Positions 21,573 to 33,719 of a DNA stretch of 64,000 nt are shown one piece after another (the first letter of the stretch is position 1; each line of letters opens with the position of its first letter). Source of the DNA: Alentia gelatinosa (Eukaryota; Annelida; Polychaeta; Phyllodocida; Polynoidae). The translations under genes and the position numbers were made by a program. The stretch spans positions 28,927,469 to 28,991,468 of the forward strand of contig OX465584.1 in NCBI GenBank assembly GCA_950022655.1. Direction: 5' to 3'. The notes beneath the pieces were generated by a model. That model was not told the DNA's origin. It saw only the letters and a program-made list of their open reading frames with translations, and made no database searches.

Positions 21573-23117
21573 ATGACAAGACATCGTATTCTTCTCTGGC
21601 TTATTACATGGACTACCATCTTTGTAATAATGTATCTCATAAGGTGGGATCATATGATTCCAGGAAGAAAATTCCACCAAGGAAAAAATGTTTCCACAAA
21701 TTACATACCTGTGGATTTCCCCAAATGTAATGGACATTTCTATCTTTGTCGTTTCCAAAAAATGGTACTGCAATCCAGACTATATGGAGGTGATAACTTC
21801 TTTACAAATAACATTTATGATGTCAACAATGTAAAGGATTTTAAGACTAAATATTTCAAGGAAAATCCAGAAGTTGTACCAAATCCAAAACGTATTAGTG
21901 TCATGGAAAAACTGAGAAAATACATGAGTAAAGAATTCAAACAACAATGGTTCCAAAAAAATATGAAATTCACTAGACTTAATCAGAATGAGTCATCTCC
22001 AGTGTGCTCAATTAGACCAAAAATGTATTTTCATTATGAATTCAGTGATTTAATGTCCATTGGATCACAATTGCCAAAAAAACTACATTTTAATGTGAAG
22101 GAAACACAGATTAAAGCTTTACCTCTACCTACTCTGTATTCAGACATTTATGCAGTAATTTCAACTCCTACTGCCAAAGCTGCTTGTACAGTCCAAAGCT
22201 ATGAACATAAAAACTACAAACTTCAATGTCCTTTCCTTCAAGATGACTTTATAATCAGAGTTAACGTTTCTTGTTTAACAGGCACGATAAATAAACTATT
22301 TTGTAGTTCTCATCAACCGACCACCTGGCTTCTAAAGATATATAATATAAGCAATGTCAAAAATGCTGGCATCACTCGAAATACACGGCCTTTAGATATT
22401 GTACATTTGCCAGTTTGTTCAACAGATTCTGTGCACCCGTTTCCTGGGTTTTGGGTTAAGAAAAGTGGCTTGTGGCAGTGGTCATCTTATAGTTGTTATT
22501 TCCCAATGTCAGCAAATAAAATGTTGAAGACATGCCTAAGTAAAATGAAAATTATTATGATAGGTGACTCACACATGAGAAAAAGACATGAATGCTTGAC
22601 AAAGGATGTGCCTCTGAACGCAACTTACATCAGTATAACAGTTCCCATGCATTTAGTTAATGAACTTCAAAGAAAATCCTTAAAACTGGGACAGGGTGAT
22701 TCTGAAAAATATGTTATTCTCAATGCAGGTCAGTGGTCATTGCATCGAGTCGACCCAGTATCTTATATGGGAGGTATGACAGAGGTTTTCAATATCATAA
22801 AGAGGGTGATGACAATGTCAAATAATACTAGGTTCATGTGGGTGGAAACTAGTGCAGTATCTCATAGCAGGCACAGTGGTAGGTGGAAGACAAATTCTGT
22901 TATTGCAGCTATGAATGACTGGGTAAACCACAACATGGAGAAACTTGGAGTACCTATAGTAAGATCATTTGATATTTCTTTGCCAATGGAAACAGAAACT
23001 AAAGAAGGGTATCATTACCATGAGCTATTTGCAAAATCTGCAGTTTCCAATAAACGCATTGTGAGTGTTGGAGGTGCAATCAGCTCAGTGATGTTAAGAA
23101 TGATCTGCAATACATAA
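21573..23117 (+). CDS. NXPE/PC-esterase-family type II Golgi membrane protein
   Basis: The single 514-codon open frame encodes a protein with a short basic start, one membrane segment (about residues 7-24, LLWLITWTTIFVIMYLI) and a long lumenal part. The middle (about 150-280) has the spaced cysteines and aromatic residues of the NXPE N-terminal region. From about 290 comes the PC-esterase part: PGFWVKKSGLWQW, then CLSKMKIIMIGDSHMRKR with the Ser of the GDS block, then VILNAGQW and a late His cluster EGYHYHE that may supply the catalytic His. SGNH-like PC-esterase proteins are thought to act on acyl groups of glycans or glycoproteins in the Golgi; activity here is unproven. The length suits NXPE3-like proteins. 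An ordinary AATAAA lies at 23219-23224. The coding region has no intron, which may mean one large exon (see the splice site at 21464) or a retrocopy. Confidence 0.8.
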   Translation: MTRHRILLWLITWTTIFVIMYLIRWDHMIPGRKFHQGKNVSTNYIPVDFPKCNGHFYLCRFQKMVLQSRLYGGDNFFTNNIYDVNNVKDFKTKYFKENPEVVPNPKRISVMEKLRKYMSKEFKQQWFQKNMKFTRLNQNESSPVCSIRPKMYFHYEFSDLMSIGSQLPKKLHFNVKETQIKALPLPTLYSDIYAVISTPTAKAACTVQSYEHKNYKLQCPFLQDDFIIRVNVSCLTGTINKLFCSSHQPTTWLLKIYNISNVKNAGITRNTRPLDIVHLPVCSTDSVHPFPGFWVKKSGLWQWSSYSCYFPMSANKMLKTCLSKMKIIMIGDSHMRKRHECLTKDVPLNATYISITVPMHLVNELQRKSLKLGQGDSEKYVILNAGQWSLHRVDPVSYMGGMTEVFNIIKRVMTMSNNTRFMWVETSAVSHSRHSGRWKTNSVIAAMNDWVNHNMEKLGVPIVRSFDISLPMETETKEGYHYHELFAKSAVSNKRIVSVGGAISSVMLRMICNT

Positions 23118-25029
23118 CAATTGAATTCAGTTTTAAGGATGCTTACTATGTAAATCTTGCTTGTTTGTCATTTTCTAAGGGAGTTGTTAAATTTTCATCA
23201 TTATTAACAGGCATGATAAATAAACTATTTTGTAGTTCTAGTTGTAAAGCTAGCCAGATGACATAGGTGGCTCCAATAGAACACAATCCGTTTGTCTTAT
23301 GTCATGCTGCATATCATTTGTACTAAGACGGAAGGAATTTGACCCCTTTCAGTTTACTACCAGAATAATCATAATTATAAACGAATGACTGCCATTTTAA
23401 AGTATTTATTTCTTTTAGGCAATGATAAAATCTACATTATAAGATATCCCAAAAGGTGAAGATGATAACATGTAGATTAAAATGTCAATAGAGACTTAAC
23501 ATTGATACGTCTCTACTGTTATAGCTCAGGCACTGAGTCAACTGAGCTCCCGATGCACTCCAATATGCTGTATGATATACCTTCCAATAAAAAAATCAAA
23601 AGGGGTCTGTGATCAGCCTAATGGTCTGCAACCTCTAACAATACAGGTGTTGCCGTTCAGCGGCTCCTAACGGCCCACTGTCTAGATACGCGGCCACTCG
23701 GACAAACACTGCGAGTACGGTAATATTCATATAGAGACATATAGCAATCACACCTAAAGTGTGAACGGTGGGTGTGGTTGCAGGAGTGTTGTTTTTTGAC
23801 AGATTAAATTGTTGGAACAAACAAGGGTATTGTACCAACGAGTCTGGGCTGTCTCAACTTCATAGTTGATAATTATCTTGGTTTGAACATGGAAAAAGAT
23901 AAGCATATAATAGTTAGTCCTGCCAATATATTATTGTGTATTCAGTTTCGGTGTCCCTGTGTTATCTAAGCTATATCTAAAGTATCATTGATATGCATGT
24001 ATGATACACCAAATTGTAGCTGGAATACCATAGAATACGGTGAAATCATTGTTATTTCTCTGAAAATGAGATACATGGGTCTTATGAACGTATTACGCTG
24101 ATATACTGATAGATCCAATGCTAAAGAATATGTTGCCAGGTGAATGTTTGGCTTCAGCCGTGGCGTAACTAGGGAGATAAGGTGCGACACCGGCCTATGG
24201 AAATAGGCCTATTAATGCTATTAAAAAACAAAAATGTGTTGGTTCACAGTATTATCTAAGCTGAAACAGTTGAATGTAGTTGCTGTTCTGTATCAAAGGG
24301 AAATATCCCTTTCATCAGCAAGTATGATATGTGGGTATTGCCCCAGATGAAAGATGAACCTTTTGAGGGCATTTAAAGGATCTTAGAATGAGTGTGAACC
24401 TGAAGATTTTTAAGTTAAAAAACACTTAGACCTAGAATTATATACGATGTGACAAGGCTCATTTACATGTGTAGTATACAGCTAATAATGGAAAACTGTG
24501 TTTTTTTTATATGAGGGTGGCACAAATGCAGTCTGAGCCATTTCCTACTTATTGATTGAAAGGTCAGAGAGTAGAATTATGATGAGTAGATGAGATTAAG
24601 TCAGTGGGGTCACAGTGCAATTAGCTCTGGATAACATTGTGTGTCACCATCTCTGACACTTCCCAGATGCAGATGTCTGAGACATGTGACCGCCTCGTAA
24701 CGGCTTCACAGGCACTGCTTCAGCTTCAAAGAACTTTGATCCCCACCCACCCACACCGTTCTTTCCTGTTGAGTTGTTGCTCTCACTTATAGGGCTGAAA
24801 TTTATATGCTGTATCTCTTGAAATATATACCTTGATTCCAGTATACTCACATGTTTATCACATTTAATAAATGTTCTTAACTGCTGCTATGTGTCTTATT
24901 TATAAACATATCTCTTTAATAATTTCTTTGATTCCACCAAAGATTATTAAATAAACTAAATAACACTAATTCAAACCAAAATCTTATATTAATTATGGAA
25001 AATTATTTGAGCAAAAGAAAAATTAAGAC

Positions 25030-25218
25030 CACTGCATGAAACTAACCACTTTATTCCTATATACGCCATCGTGTAAGTGCATGTATCGGCTCTATGTTTA
25101 CCTATTTGCATATGTCACGCCAGCACATGAGGCGTATAAAAAGACTGTTTCCTTTCAAATATGGACGCGTCTTTGCTGTATTTCACACCAGGTGTATACG
25201 TGAGGAAATATCCTCTGT
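25030..25218 (+). mobile_element. Partial foldback element of the TATACGCC family
   Basis: Starting at CTGCATGAAACTAACCACTT, this block matches the reverse complement of 57000-57175, including GAGGCGTATA and ATTTCACACC. It runs directly into a LINE reverse transcriptase fragment, so only one end of the foldback is present. Confidence 0.65.
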
Positions 25219-25484
25219 ACGGCAAGGTTCAATTATTGGCCATTTGTTAATTATAATTGTTAAAAATGATTTATGTGGAATTCAACCAATATTAAACCCA
25301 TTATTTATGCAGACAAATGTGTTTTAATCTCTGAAGGTAATACTCAGAAGGAGCCACATTATCGTATGGAAGAAGACTTAAAGTTGATTAATAGTTGGTC
25401 TATGAATAATAAGTTATTAATAGATTATAGTAAAACCAAAGTAATGTGGTATGGTAATCAGAGACGATTAGATAGAACCTGTTA
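25185..25484 (+). pseudogene. LINE reverse transcriptase fragment
   Basis: The frame-shifted translation contains SVRQGSIIGHLLIIIVKNDL (palm motif of non-LTR reverse transcriptases) and then IIYADKCVLISEG, where the catalytic YADD box reads YADK, and INSWSMNNKLLIDYSKTKV. The two parts lie in different frames, changing near 25270. Only about 100 residues of the polymerase remain, so it is inactive. Confidence 0.75.
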
Positions 25485-27245
25485 AAACTTGACAGCCCGA
25501 CCTCGGTCCCAGGGGCTGCATGTGTGGCTCAGCCTACTCCCATCTCCTCCCCCGGGCCTGAGGAGATAAGAATCTACAGAGACGGGGATCTCGTCGCATC
25601 TTCACCGGCTGGAAGCCTTCTGGCCTGACCCCCTTCTAATCCTCTATACTTCTGGGCCTTCACTCAGGCCAGGGACACCTGTGTCTTCACAATGCATCTC
25701 AGGGAGGTCCCCAGAACATCATACTAAAAATCTGCCAAAATCCCCTTGGGGAAATATGTCTAATTTGCATAAATCTAACATGCCCATCACTAAAAATGCC
25801 TATTTTGGGTCATGTAGAAGGTTTTCACTTGCACATTCATATCTTTGTATTGGTTTAACTGGTCCCCATTCTATACATGCACCTGAGCTGACCTACTTTC
25901 TGAAAAGCAATCAGGGTCCTTTACACAAACTTCACACAAACCAAGATGGCTGCCACCTGCTCCTCTGAGTGTCAATACTTGTGAACTTTCTTCAATTGTT
26001 GAAAGTTAAAGTCAAGCTAGGACTTTATTATAAGGGAGGTAAAGCACACCTGGATCCTTCTGTATAGGACACATATCCATTGTGCTGTGGATATAGCCAT
26101 TTTGCCCCCCAACACCATCTAAAACACCCGATGGTGGGACAAATTTTCAATGGATCTTATCAGAAATATTTTTGGGGCTTGCCATGGAGGAATTTTAGCC
26201 TTACAATGGTGCTATCATATAATTTCCTGGTGGATGGCAGAACTAGCAATCACTCTGTGCCCTATATTTAAAGGTATGTATAAATACTAAAGGTTTTACT
26301 ATTTCGACCATAAAATGGCTGATTCCAAGTTCAGTAGTGAGGATGACATCAAATTCATTCATATTACATGAGCAAAATAGTCTTGGTACTGAAAGGGTTT
26401 ATAAACCAACATAAATATATTTCATAAGCACTTAACAAGACATTGTTACATTGACATATAAAAGATGTCAAGGGATAGCACGAGCCAGTGAAGCATGTGG
26501 TGAGAGCTTTTCTGATTCAAGGAAAATGTATCAGTATGGCAAACAGGCTCATGGTACTTCACCTCAGCCTTGTAGTAGTTGCCAACCTACTGATACTTCT
26601 CCAACCTTGTGTCTTTCTATTACATAAACTACATTATTTTAAAAAATTATCTTAATCTTGCGGTGCTATCCTTTGAGTAAGCTGGTGATGTAAATGATGT
26701 TTTGCCTGTACCTACGCTAGACCTGGTGTGTATCAACTATAACTTGTTATCCTCATCTTCTTTCCCTGGATCAATTGTACATATGTTTTTGTTCTATATG
26801 AACTTGGTATGTAGTCTGATCTAATGAACAAGATTGTAATTTGCAACCTGGGCGGACATTGAAACCAGACCTTGGGCTGATTGCATATCTCCTAGCATAA
26901 ATAAAAGTAAAAAAAAACAAAAACAAAACAAACCTCTGCTTCATTCTGATAAGTAAAGATATAATAAGTAAAGATTTGACTTTACTATGATGAGAAGCAT
27001 CAGTGAGGTCATATATTGATGGCAGTGAGAACCCTGGCACTCCAAGAAGCTTGTGAAAGTCACTGTCAGAGTAGGAAGGGTAAGTGGGCAGAATGTGTCC
27101 TGGCACACATTAATGATAGTGTTCATGATCTACCAGTGCTCAGCTGATGCTGTGTACCATAGAGTATCCTATGTAAACTTAACAACACACTAGGACTTTC
27201 CACAAGTATGTTCTCCATCTTTTGGACATCCTACTCCAAGATAGT

Positions 27246-28190
27246 GTGAAAGGAGAAAGGACTATGTAACAAGATTATATGGAAGAGCATCAGTGGTCTT
27301 TGATAGATATGAAAGCCTTAGCACTAAGGACAGCACTCATCAACAGTGGACATGAGGACGCTCTGGAGCTGCTGTACATTTTGCAGGTGCAATGGTTCTG
27401 AATACAAAGAAAGAAGACTCCCTTTCTAACACCATAAACCATCAGAGGTTCATAACTCTTCGCAGAGAGAAACTAACACATTGTGGTTGCAAGACAATAT
27501 ATGCAGAAGCTGATGCTGATCTTTTGATTGTGCAAACTGCAATTCAGTGTTCCAAATCATCCTCAACACCAGTTGTTGGTGATAACACAGATCTATGCAT
27601 TCTCCTTTGCTGCCATACAAATAGTGATGAGCTTCATGATATCTGCTTTTTGTCAGAAAGAAAGACAAACAGCAGAAAACCACAACTGTGCTGGAACATC
27701 AAATGTGAGAACTTCTTATTTGGACATACATTACTAGGATGCGACACAACATCAAGATTGCATAGCTTAGGAAAAGGAGCTGTCTTGAAACACTTGATGT
27801 CTAATGCCTATTTCAAAATTCAGGAAGAAGAAGTCAGGCAGAAAGATATTGCTAGTGCAGGTGAAAATGCTCTGGTGAGTATCTATGGGGGAAAACCAGG
27901 GGAGACCCTGAACCAAATGAGATTGCAAAAGTTCTGTCAGAAAGTAGGCTCTAGCACATCTTCTGTTTAGCCACAGGCTTTACCCCAAACATCATCCTCA
28001 GCATCCTTTCATAGCTTCAGGGTTTATCACCAAGTCCAGGCATGGAAAGGACACACCTTACAGCCAACTGACTTGGGATGGCGAGTCAGCCATTCAAAAA
28101 ATATTCCAGTCATGACAGACAAGGAAGTAGCTCTAAAGCATAGATCTACTAGAGGTCATTTGATGCAACTGCAAATCAGGATGTTCATCA
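27246..28190 (+). pseudogene. Disrupted member of an uncharacterised PIN-like invertebrate gene family
   Basis: One reading frame can be followed through YVTRLYGRASVVFDRY, STKDSTHQQW, an in-frame TGA, then the open part 27392-27967 with TIYAEADADLLIVQTA, VVGDNTDLCILL, LLGCDTTSRLHSLGKG and ALVSIYGGKPGE. After a TAG at 27968-27970 it continues with LPQTSSSASFHSFRVYHQV and NIPVMTDKE before breaking down. The alternating Asp clusters (ADADLL, DNTDL, LGCDTT) suggest a PIN/FEN-like nuclease fold. I recall this family as multi-copy and uncharacterised in marine invertebrates and fish, often with a Cys-rich tail that is lost here. Two in-frame stops make this copy a pseudogene. No introns are visible. 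Confidence 0.7.
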
Positions 28191-28199
28191 CTGAGATGT

Positions 28200-29480
28200 T
28201 TATGCTGTAGAGCTAGAATTTGATGGGTTTAACATTCATATCGGCTCACTAATACTTAATATATCGTTTAGATAAGCTCCTTAATATAATACTTGTTGTA
28301 TACAATCAGCCTTGCATATGCAATCCAACCAATATATCTTACCTTTGATCCCATTAGGAATGTCCTTATATATATCTTTATATATATATAAACCGTGTAC
28401 GTTCCAGAAGATGATAAGAATAGAAGATTAATGTATAGGAATATATCGTCAATGAATATTTCTTATTGAAATACAATATATGAAATTATATAACAAGACT
28501 TTCTGTTTGGCTGAGAATATGATTAGCGTTCTTTATTATGATAATTTGTCATATTGTCACTTGGCAACGAATAATAAGATAAAAAAAAATCTGAAGCATG
28601 GAGGGTAGGCGGTGACGGATCCCTGTTGAGTGAGGTCGATCCCTGGTCCTGCCCGTCCTTTTATGGTCTGGTATTAATGCCCTCTGGTGTCAGGTCTCGG
28701 AGTTGTTGGTCCCTGGTCCATGAGCGTTGGGGTCCCCTGGTGAGATTTTACCGGACTACTATTTTATATGTCCATAAAGTCTAGGCTTTATGATCCACAT
28801 ATATATATATATATAATACACATGTATATGTAATATATATCATACATAATATACATATATGATAAACATGTATATGTTAAATATATATTGTATATATATT
28901 ATGATATAACCCATTTGATACATTATAAAATCATTATGTAATTTGCTTGGATAGTGTTATGAGATGACAAAGAATATATTTCTTGAGTTTGTTTTTATTT
29001 TTAAATCATAATGTCTGGCGTTTGAGATTAATGATTAAATATACTCATTTGAAATAATTGTTTTGCTTAGAATTACGTTATTATAAGCGAGTTTTTGAAC
29101 TATGGAAGTGTATAGATCATAAATTAGGATGGGCAAATTAGTTTGTTATAAGCAAGCGTGTGTTACCATGTAGATCTGTAGTAGAAGGTAAAATTTATGA
29201 TTAATAGCAAGAAACAGACTATTATAAATACAGTGTATTGCTTTAGCTAGAGAATAAGGGAAGGCTGTTTTTATTTTTTATGGAACATCTTGTTTTCATT
29301 TGATATGATAAACCAGTGGTTTCAACCTCCCAATGATAACTTCAGCCCAAATCCATGGTCAACAAAGGTGTATTATAATGCTTGCCCATGTATGGTATTG
29401 TGAATCCTTTGTAATAACTAAACAATGTCTTAAAAATGACACAATAATCAACTTTTAAGTTTGGACAACCTTTCCTGGTT
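28200..29480. other. AT-rich intergenic stretch
   Basis: No coding region is visible. It includes runs of TA and CATATA repeats at 28370-28390 and 28786-28905. The rest appears to be unique-looking AT-rich sequence. Confidence 0.4.
28786..28905. repeat. Imperfect AT/CATATA low-complexity repeat
   Basis: Runs of ATATAT are interspersed with CATGTATATGT-like words, the latter appearing twice. It has simple-sequence character only. Confidence 0.7.
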
Positions 29481-29713
29481 TTTAGAGTGTCCCATCTTGT
29501 TCTAACACTCCCATCTGGAATAATATCATTCTTAGATATGTTTTCTTTAAGGTCCTCAATACCCTGGTTACGCGACTCGGAACCCGAAAGTAGTATCCAA
29601 GATGGTGACGGTATAATGTTTAAGATTCCTGGCGAGTCGCCTCAGGACGTGTTACAAATGAGTAGGACTCCTAGGCCTATGTCCACACCCAGCCGGCACC
29701 GCCAAGGGCCTAT

Positions 29714-29917
29714 GCCTTCCTAGACCTGGCAGGGTGCCCTCTGACAGCCAAGTTGCTCACAGTGGTCCTCCGGGCCGCCCTCACCGGGGTAGACATCCCC
29801 CATGCCTCGAGGGTCTCTCTTCACTCCCTCCAGCGTGGTGGAGCTCAGCAGGCAGCTCTCTATGGTGCCCTGGATGCCGCATTCCAACACCACAACAGAT
29901 GGGCTTCCTCCATGTGA
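29714..29917 (+). pseudogene. C-terminal fragment of a tyrosine recombinase
   Basis: The frame beginning at GCC 29714 reads AFLDLAGCPLTAKLLTVVLR, then VSLHSLQRGGAQQAAL and FQHHNRWASSM before a stop. HSLQRGGA matches the H-x-x-R box of tyrosine recombinases of the DIRS/Crypton or cellular-phage type, with Gln where the first Arg of RRGG is common. NRWASS matches the following H/W box. The final Tyr is not seen before the stop at 29915. Upstream sequence is not clearly alignable by eye. Confidence 0.5.
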
Positions 29918-29999
29918 CTCAGGGCCTGCGTGCCGGCCAATGCCTCTACAACGGTCACCGTCGCCCTCACGTTGGCCTTTGGGATTTGTGAGCGACTCC

Positions 30000-30185
30000 T
30001 TCAATTACCATGGCAATTGGCTGGGGAAATAATATTCATCGATATTAGGTTCAATAAATATACTTGACTTGTAAAAGGCCACTGAGCGCCGAAACGTTGT
30101 CTATTGTTCGAAATAAAGCCTACATCAAGCCGAAGTGGGCAGCAGTTGAGTTGTACTTGTCTTACTACCATCAATAGATATATTT
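30000..30185 (+). mobile_element. Probable retroelement 3' end with CCGAAACGTTG motif
   Basis: The stretch GGCCACTGAGCGCCGAAACG followed by TTG and AAATAAAGCC resembles the 3' tails of Penelope-like and some LINE elements. No reverse transcriptase is linked, so the class is uncertain. Confidence 0.3.
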
Positions 30186-30189
30186 CCAA

Positions 30190-31200
30190 AATAGCTCTTG
30201 TCCATGCTAGTCATTAGGGAAGATCACTATCAATTTACAAATAATGCTTGATGTAAAACTTTGTTTCATAAATACAATTTTTAAAAAAAAAGAGTGCAAC
30301 GCTGGTTAAGAGAATGGCAGGCACAATTGCTATCGGTCATGTATGAATTGTCTAATGACGATGAGAATTTGGATAACTGAATATGTGGTACCTGAATGGA
30401 TAAATAGATTAGGTTTAGGGAAAGCATGTATAAACTATAAAAAGTCCACAATGTATTAGGGAGCTGCGTTATGGAACCAGGTACCAATAGAAATTCCGAC
30501 TGCTAATAACAAGGATACATATATGCTGATGGTAAAAGGCAAAGTAGTTTGCAATATATAAGCTCTGTGGAGTAAGCAGTTACAGATTAATAGGGTTGCG
30601 CTTACGGGCAGGTAGACAGATGGGTACAAGTTATGTAACTATCCAACTTAGCCTCAATGGACTTTCATTATTATCAATATTATCACACATTGTTACCCTC
30701 TTTTGGAACCATCAACGAGCGGCATGCTTGATAATTGTAAATAGCCTATTCATTGGAAGAGTTGTAAACATTATTACACAAATGAATAAACACTAAAACA
30801 TCTATGAAAAAGAGGTGTTTTCGGCAGTTGGAGTTACACACCTGAGACTACCTGGGAAGACCTGTATGGTTCCAGAGGCAAAACCTTTCCTGAGGGTGCA
30901 GGGGGAAAAGCCCCAAGAAACATTTGGATTTACTTGATCTTGTAAGGGTTGTGGGCGTCGAATAGTGGTTAGTTCCTTCAACAACACGGCGTGCAATAAT
31001 CTAGGATCGTACATGAAGACCCTTTTCTGTACCTCGTACAAGGGTTACATGTTAATTATATTTAAGTCTGTTGGCTAAGACAGTATTGGCTGTCCATAAG
31101 GTCGTCCAAGAGCATTGAATAAATAAGGAAGATTAGGAAGGGAGATTTCCATTTTAACCATGTCGATAGTAATACCTAAGAAGATAACTTGTTGATTTGG
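30190..31200. other. Intergenic stretch, nothing recognised
   Basis: Short frames exist on both strands but none shows known motifs or splice support. The sequence from 31060 leads into the gypsy pol remnant. Confidence 0.35.
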
Positions 31201-31219
31201 CTTAACTGACACTCCAAGT

Positions 31220-32345
31220 TGATGCTTCGGAAAAGGCTACAGGTGCCACTCTCATGCAGGAAAGTCCATCAATTGAGTATGCTTCGAGAGCACTGGATGC
31301 CTTCAAACAAAATTGGGTTCCAATTGAACACGAAATGCTTGCCATTGTACATGGATGTCAGTGATTCCTTCAATATTTGTATGGCCGCAAGACCATAGAG
31401 TCTGATCACTGACCCCTTGAGGCAATCATGAAGAACACTCTGTCCATCTCATCAAAGATGCTAAGCCAATTCCAGATGAATTCTCCAAGAAACTTGATGT
31501 GTCAGTCCACCAACTGATTGAGACTCTACCTCTGATTGATCTGAGACAGGCAGAGATAAAGACAGGAACTGACCAAAACATGCAAGTCCTCAAGCATCTC
31601 ACTCTTGCTGGCCCAGCCAGAGGAAGGACTGTCCCAAAACAATCATTGAGCACTGGACCTACCAAGATGAACTTGTGTTCCAGGATGGCATGAACTTCAA
31701 AGGAGACCATATCGTCATCCCCAAAGAGATGTGTGCTGACATGCTTTTGAAAGTACATGAAGGCCACCTCAGAATCAAGTAATGCTGTGCCTGAGCACGC
31801 ATGGCACTATTCTTGCCTGGTATGAACATGACATTGAGCAGACTGTTGCTAACTGCATCACCTGCCAAATGCATCTCACAACCAATTTGAAGGAGCCACT
31901 AGTCAACCACCCTGTACCAAGTTTAAAATGGCAAATTATCGCTTCTGACCTCTTCACTTTCGATGGAAGGGACTATATACTGGTTGTTGACTACTACAGC
32001 AACTACCCAAAGGTTGAATATTTGCCAAACAACTATGACCTGCCATCACAGCCCAAAGCACCACCGAGAGTATGCTAGAAAGTAAACAGATAGTGTAAAA
32101 GGCATACTATGACAGAACTGCAAAGGACCTACCACCACTCCATAATGGTGAGCATGTTCGTATCTGTACACCAGGTGCTCACTGGGAACCCACTGTCATG
32201 ATGGACACATCAAAACCAGTAACACCCTGGTTGTACATTGTCCAATCTGAACGCAGTGGCATGTACTGCAGAAACAGGAAACACGTCCTGAAAACAAAGG
32301 AAACCCATATCAGACTCTGGTTAAGTAAATGGCTCTCAACACCCA
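31220..32345 (+). pseudogene. Decayed Ty3/gypsy pol: RNase H and integrase
   Basis: Translated pieces in shifting frames give, in order: the RNase H region (IEYASRALDAFKQNW, PIEHEMLAIVHGCQ, YLYGRKTIESDH); the integrase zinc-binding region (VHEGHLRIK, then ANCITCQMH giving the Cys pair); the integrase core (SDLFTFDGRDYILVVDYYSN, with the first catalytic Asp); and a C-terminal part (KAYYDRTAKDLPPLHNGEHV). Stops occur at about 31349, 31411 and 31770, with frameshifts around 31440 and 31820. The second half of the integrase core is missing between about 32035 and 32080. No LTRs are recognised, and it need not belong to the gag element at 1782. Confidence 0.8.
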
Positions 32346-32559
32346 GAGTCACAGAGTGCGCCTACCATGCTTAACCCAGCATCTCCAGCTTCTAGCACAG
32401 AAACAACAAATTACTACTACCCCAGATGATGCCTACAAAACTAAAGCTGGCCGAGTGCCAAAACCCAGAAAGATCCTTAACTTATAAACAGTCCAGACTC
32501 AAAGACTAGTCTAGTTCTATACCAAAGCTATAAATCTTATACTAGTGTAGCAAGACCCT

Positions 32560-33060
32560 TAGTCGCCGAAGGCGCAGAACCACTCTCCGCGTTCGGCAGT
32601 TCCCCAAGGGCCCGAGACTATAGTCGCTACCCCATACTTACCGCACCAGTACGGGTGGGTTCGGATTGACCCACTGAAAAGGGTAGGGAGATGCGGGATC
32701 TACAACCTAGCGCTACCTGTGAATACAAAACCAGACTCCGTACTATTTCAATATACCAGCTTTTATTCGGTATATATAGAATACAGTAAGTTGGTACTGC
32801 GGAGCACCAACTAGCACAGGAAGAGATTCTGGTCTCTTCGTCGTTGAAAGGTTCCAAACCAACTTTACCAAATGGTGAGGCTCCAGGCGTTCACTCTACA
32901 GGGAGGCACCGTGAGAAGTCCTTTCAACCCGCTGCAGACTCAGTCTTATATACTGACTGAGTTCCGTAATGCGGGCGACCCCGTAGTATTTGCATACACC
33001 GGTCTGCCGGCTTCACCGCACAGCAGGGATCGGCACTCGCGCCATCTTGCGTAAAAGTGA
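32560..33060 (+). repeat. Dispersed repeat related to 8765-8935
   Basis: From about 32830 on, GGTCTCTTC, GGCGTTCACT, GGAGGCACCG, CCGCTGCAGACTCAGTCTTA and AATGCGGGCGA occur in the same order as at 8768-8915. The upstream 270 bp here extends the copy leftwards. No coding evidence. Confidence 0.5.
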
Positions 33061-33719
33061 AACAACGCTGCTCGACTACATTAAAGTGTACTCACATATA
33101 TTTACAAAGGCTGAGCTCTACAAAGACAATTCCAAAGACTGTCTTTTTTTTCTTTGATAAGGGGGATGTAATAATAACACATATATACATTGTTATCATC
33201 TATTAGTTGTTGTATTTCTGGCTTGCCATAGCTCCCCACGCCTGTAGTTTCACATCCCTACACTTTTATGTTTTGGTTTCACTTTTGCCTGACTCCACCA
33301 TCTTGTAAGACACTACTCTGCACAACTGTGAGTATTAAATTCTAATTACTCAATCAAACTGATTCCCATGTTCACCCCAAAACCAATTTGGGAAGTTGTC
33401 GAGTTGTACTTGTTAAAACTATCTAGTTTTATGGAGACGGTTTCCGACTCAGTCACTCCTTCTAAAACACAATTGCAGACTAACTGCATTGTAGAAATGC
33501 TTCAAAACATACCTCCGATAAAGTATAAAATCAAGTTCTTAAGAGCATAAGGTAGGCCAAATCAGAAATATATTTTGTTGACACCTCCGTCATTACCGAC
33601 CGTTTAGTTTTGGGAAGTCTGCCTCTGTTTATGCTCCAAATGATCACAGAATGTACATTACCCCTATCCCTGATGAACAAAGATGAAAGCCGGAGTGGGC
33701 TAAATAAAATTTTATTAAT

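Noticed and set aside
23520..23575. tRNA-like text around TATAGCTCAGGCACTGAG
   Set aside because: It has an A-box-like word but no B box or acceptor pairing at the right distance.
29720..30032. Three overlapping open frames on both strands
   Set aside because: The GC-rich stretch leaves several frames open; only the frame with the recombinase motifs has family support.
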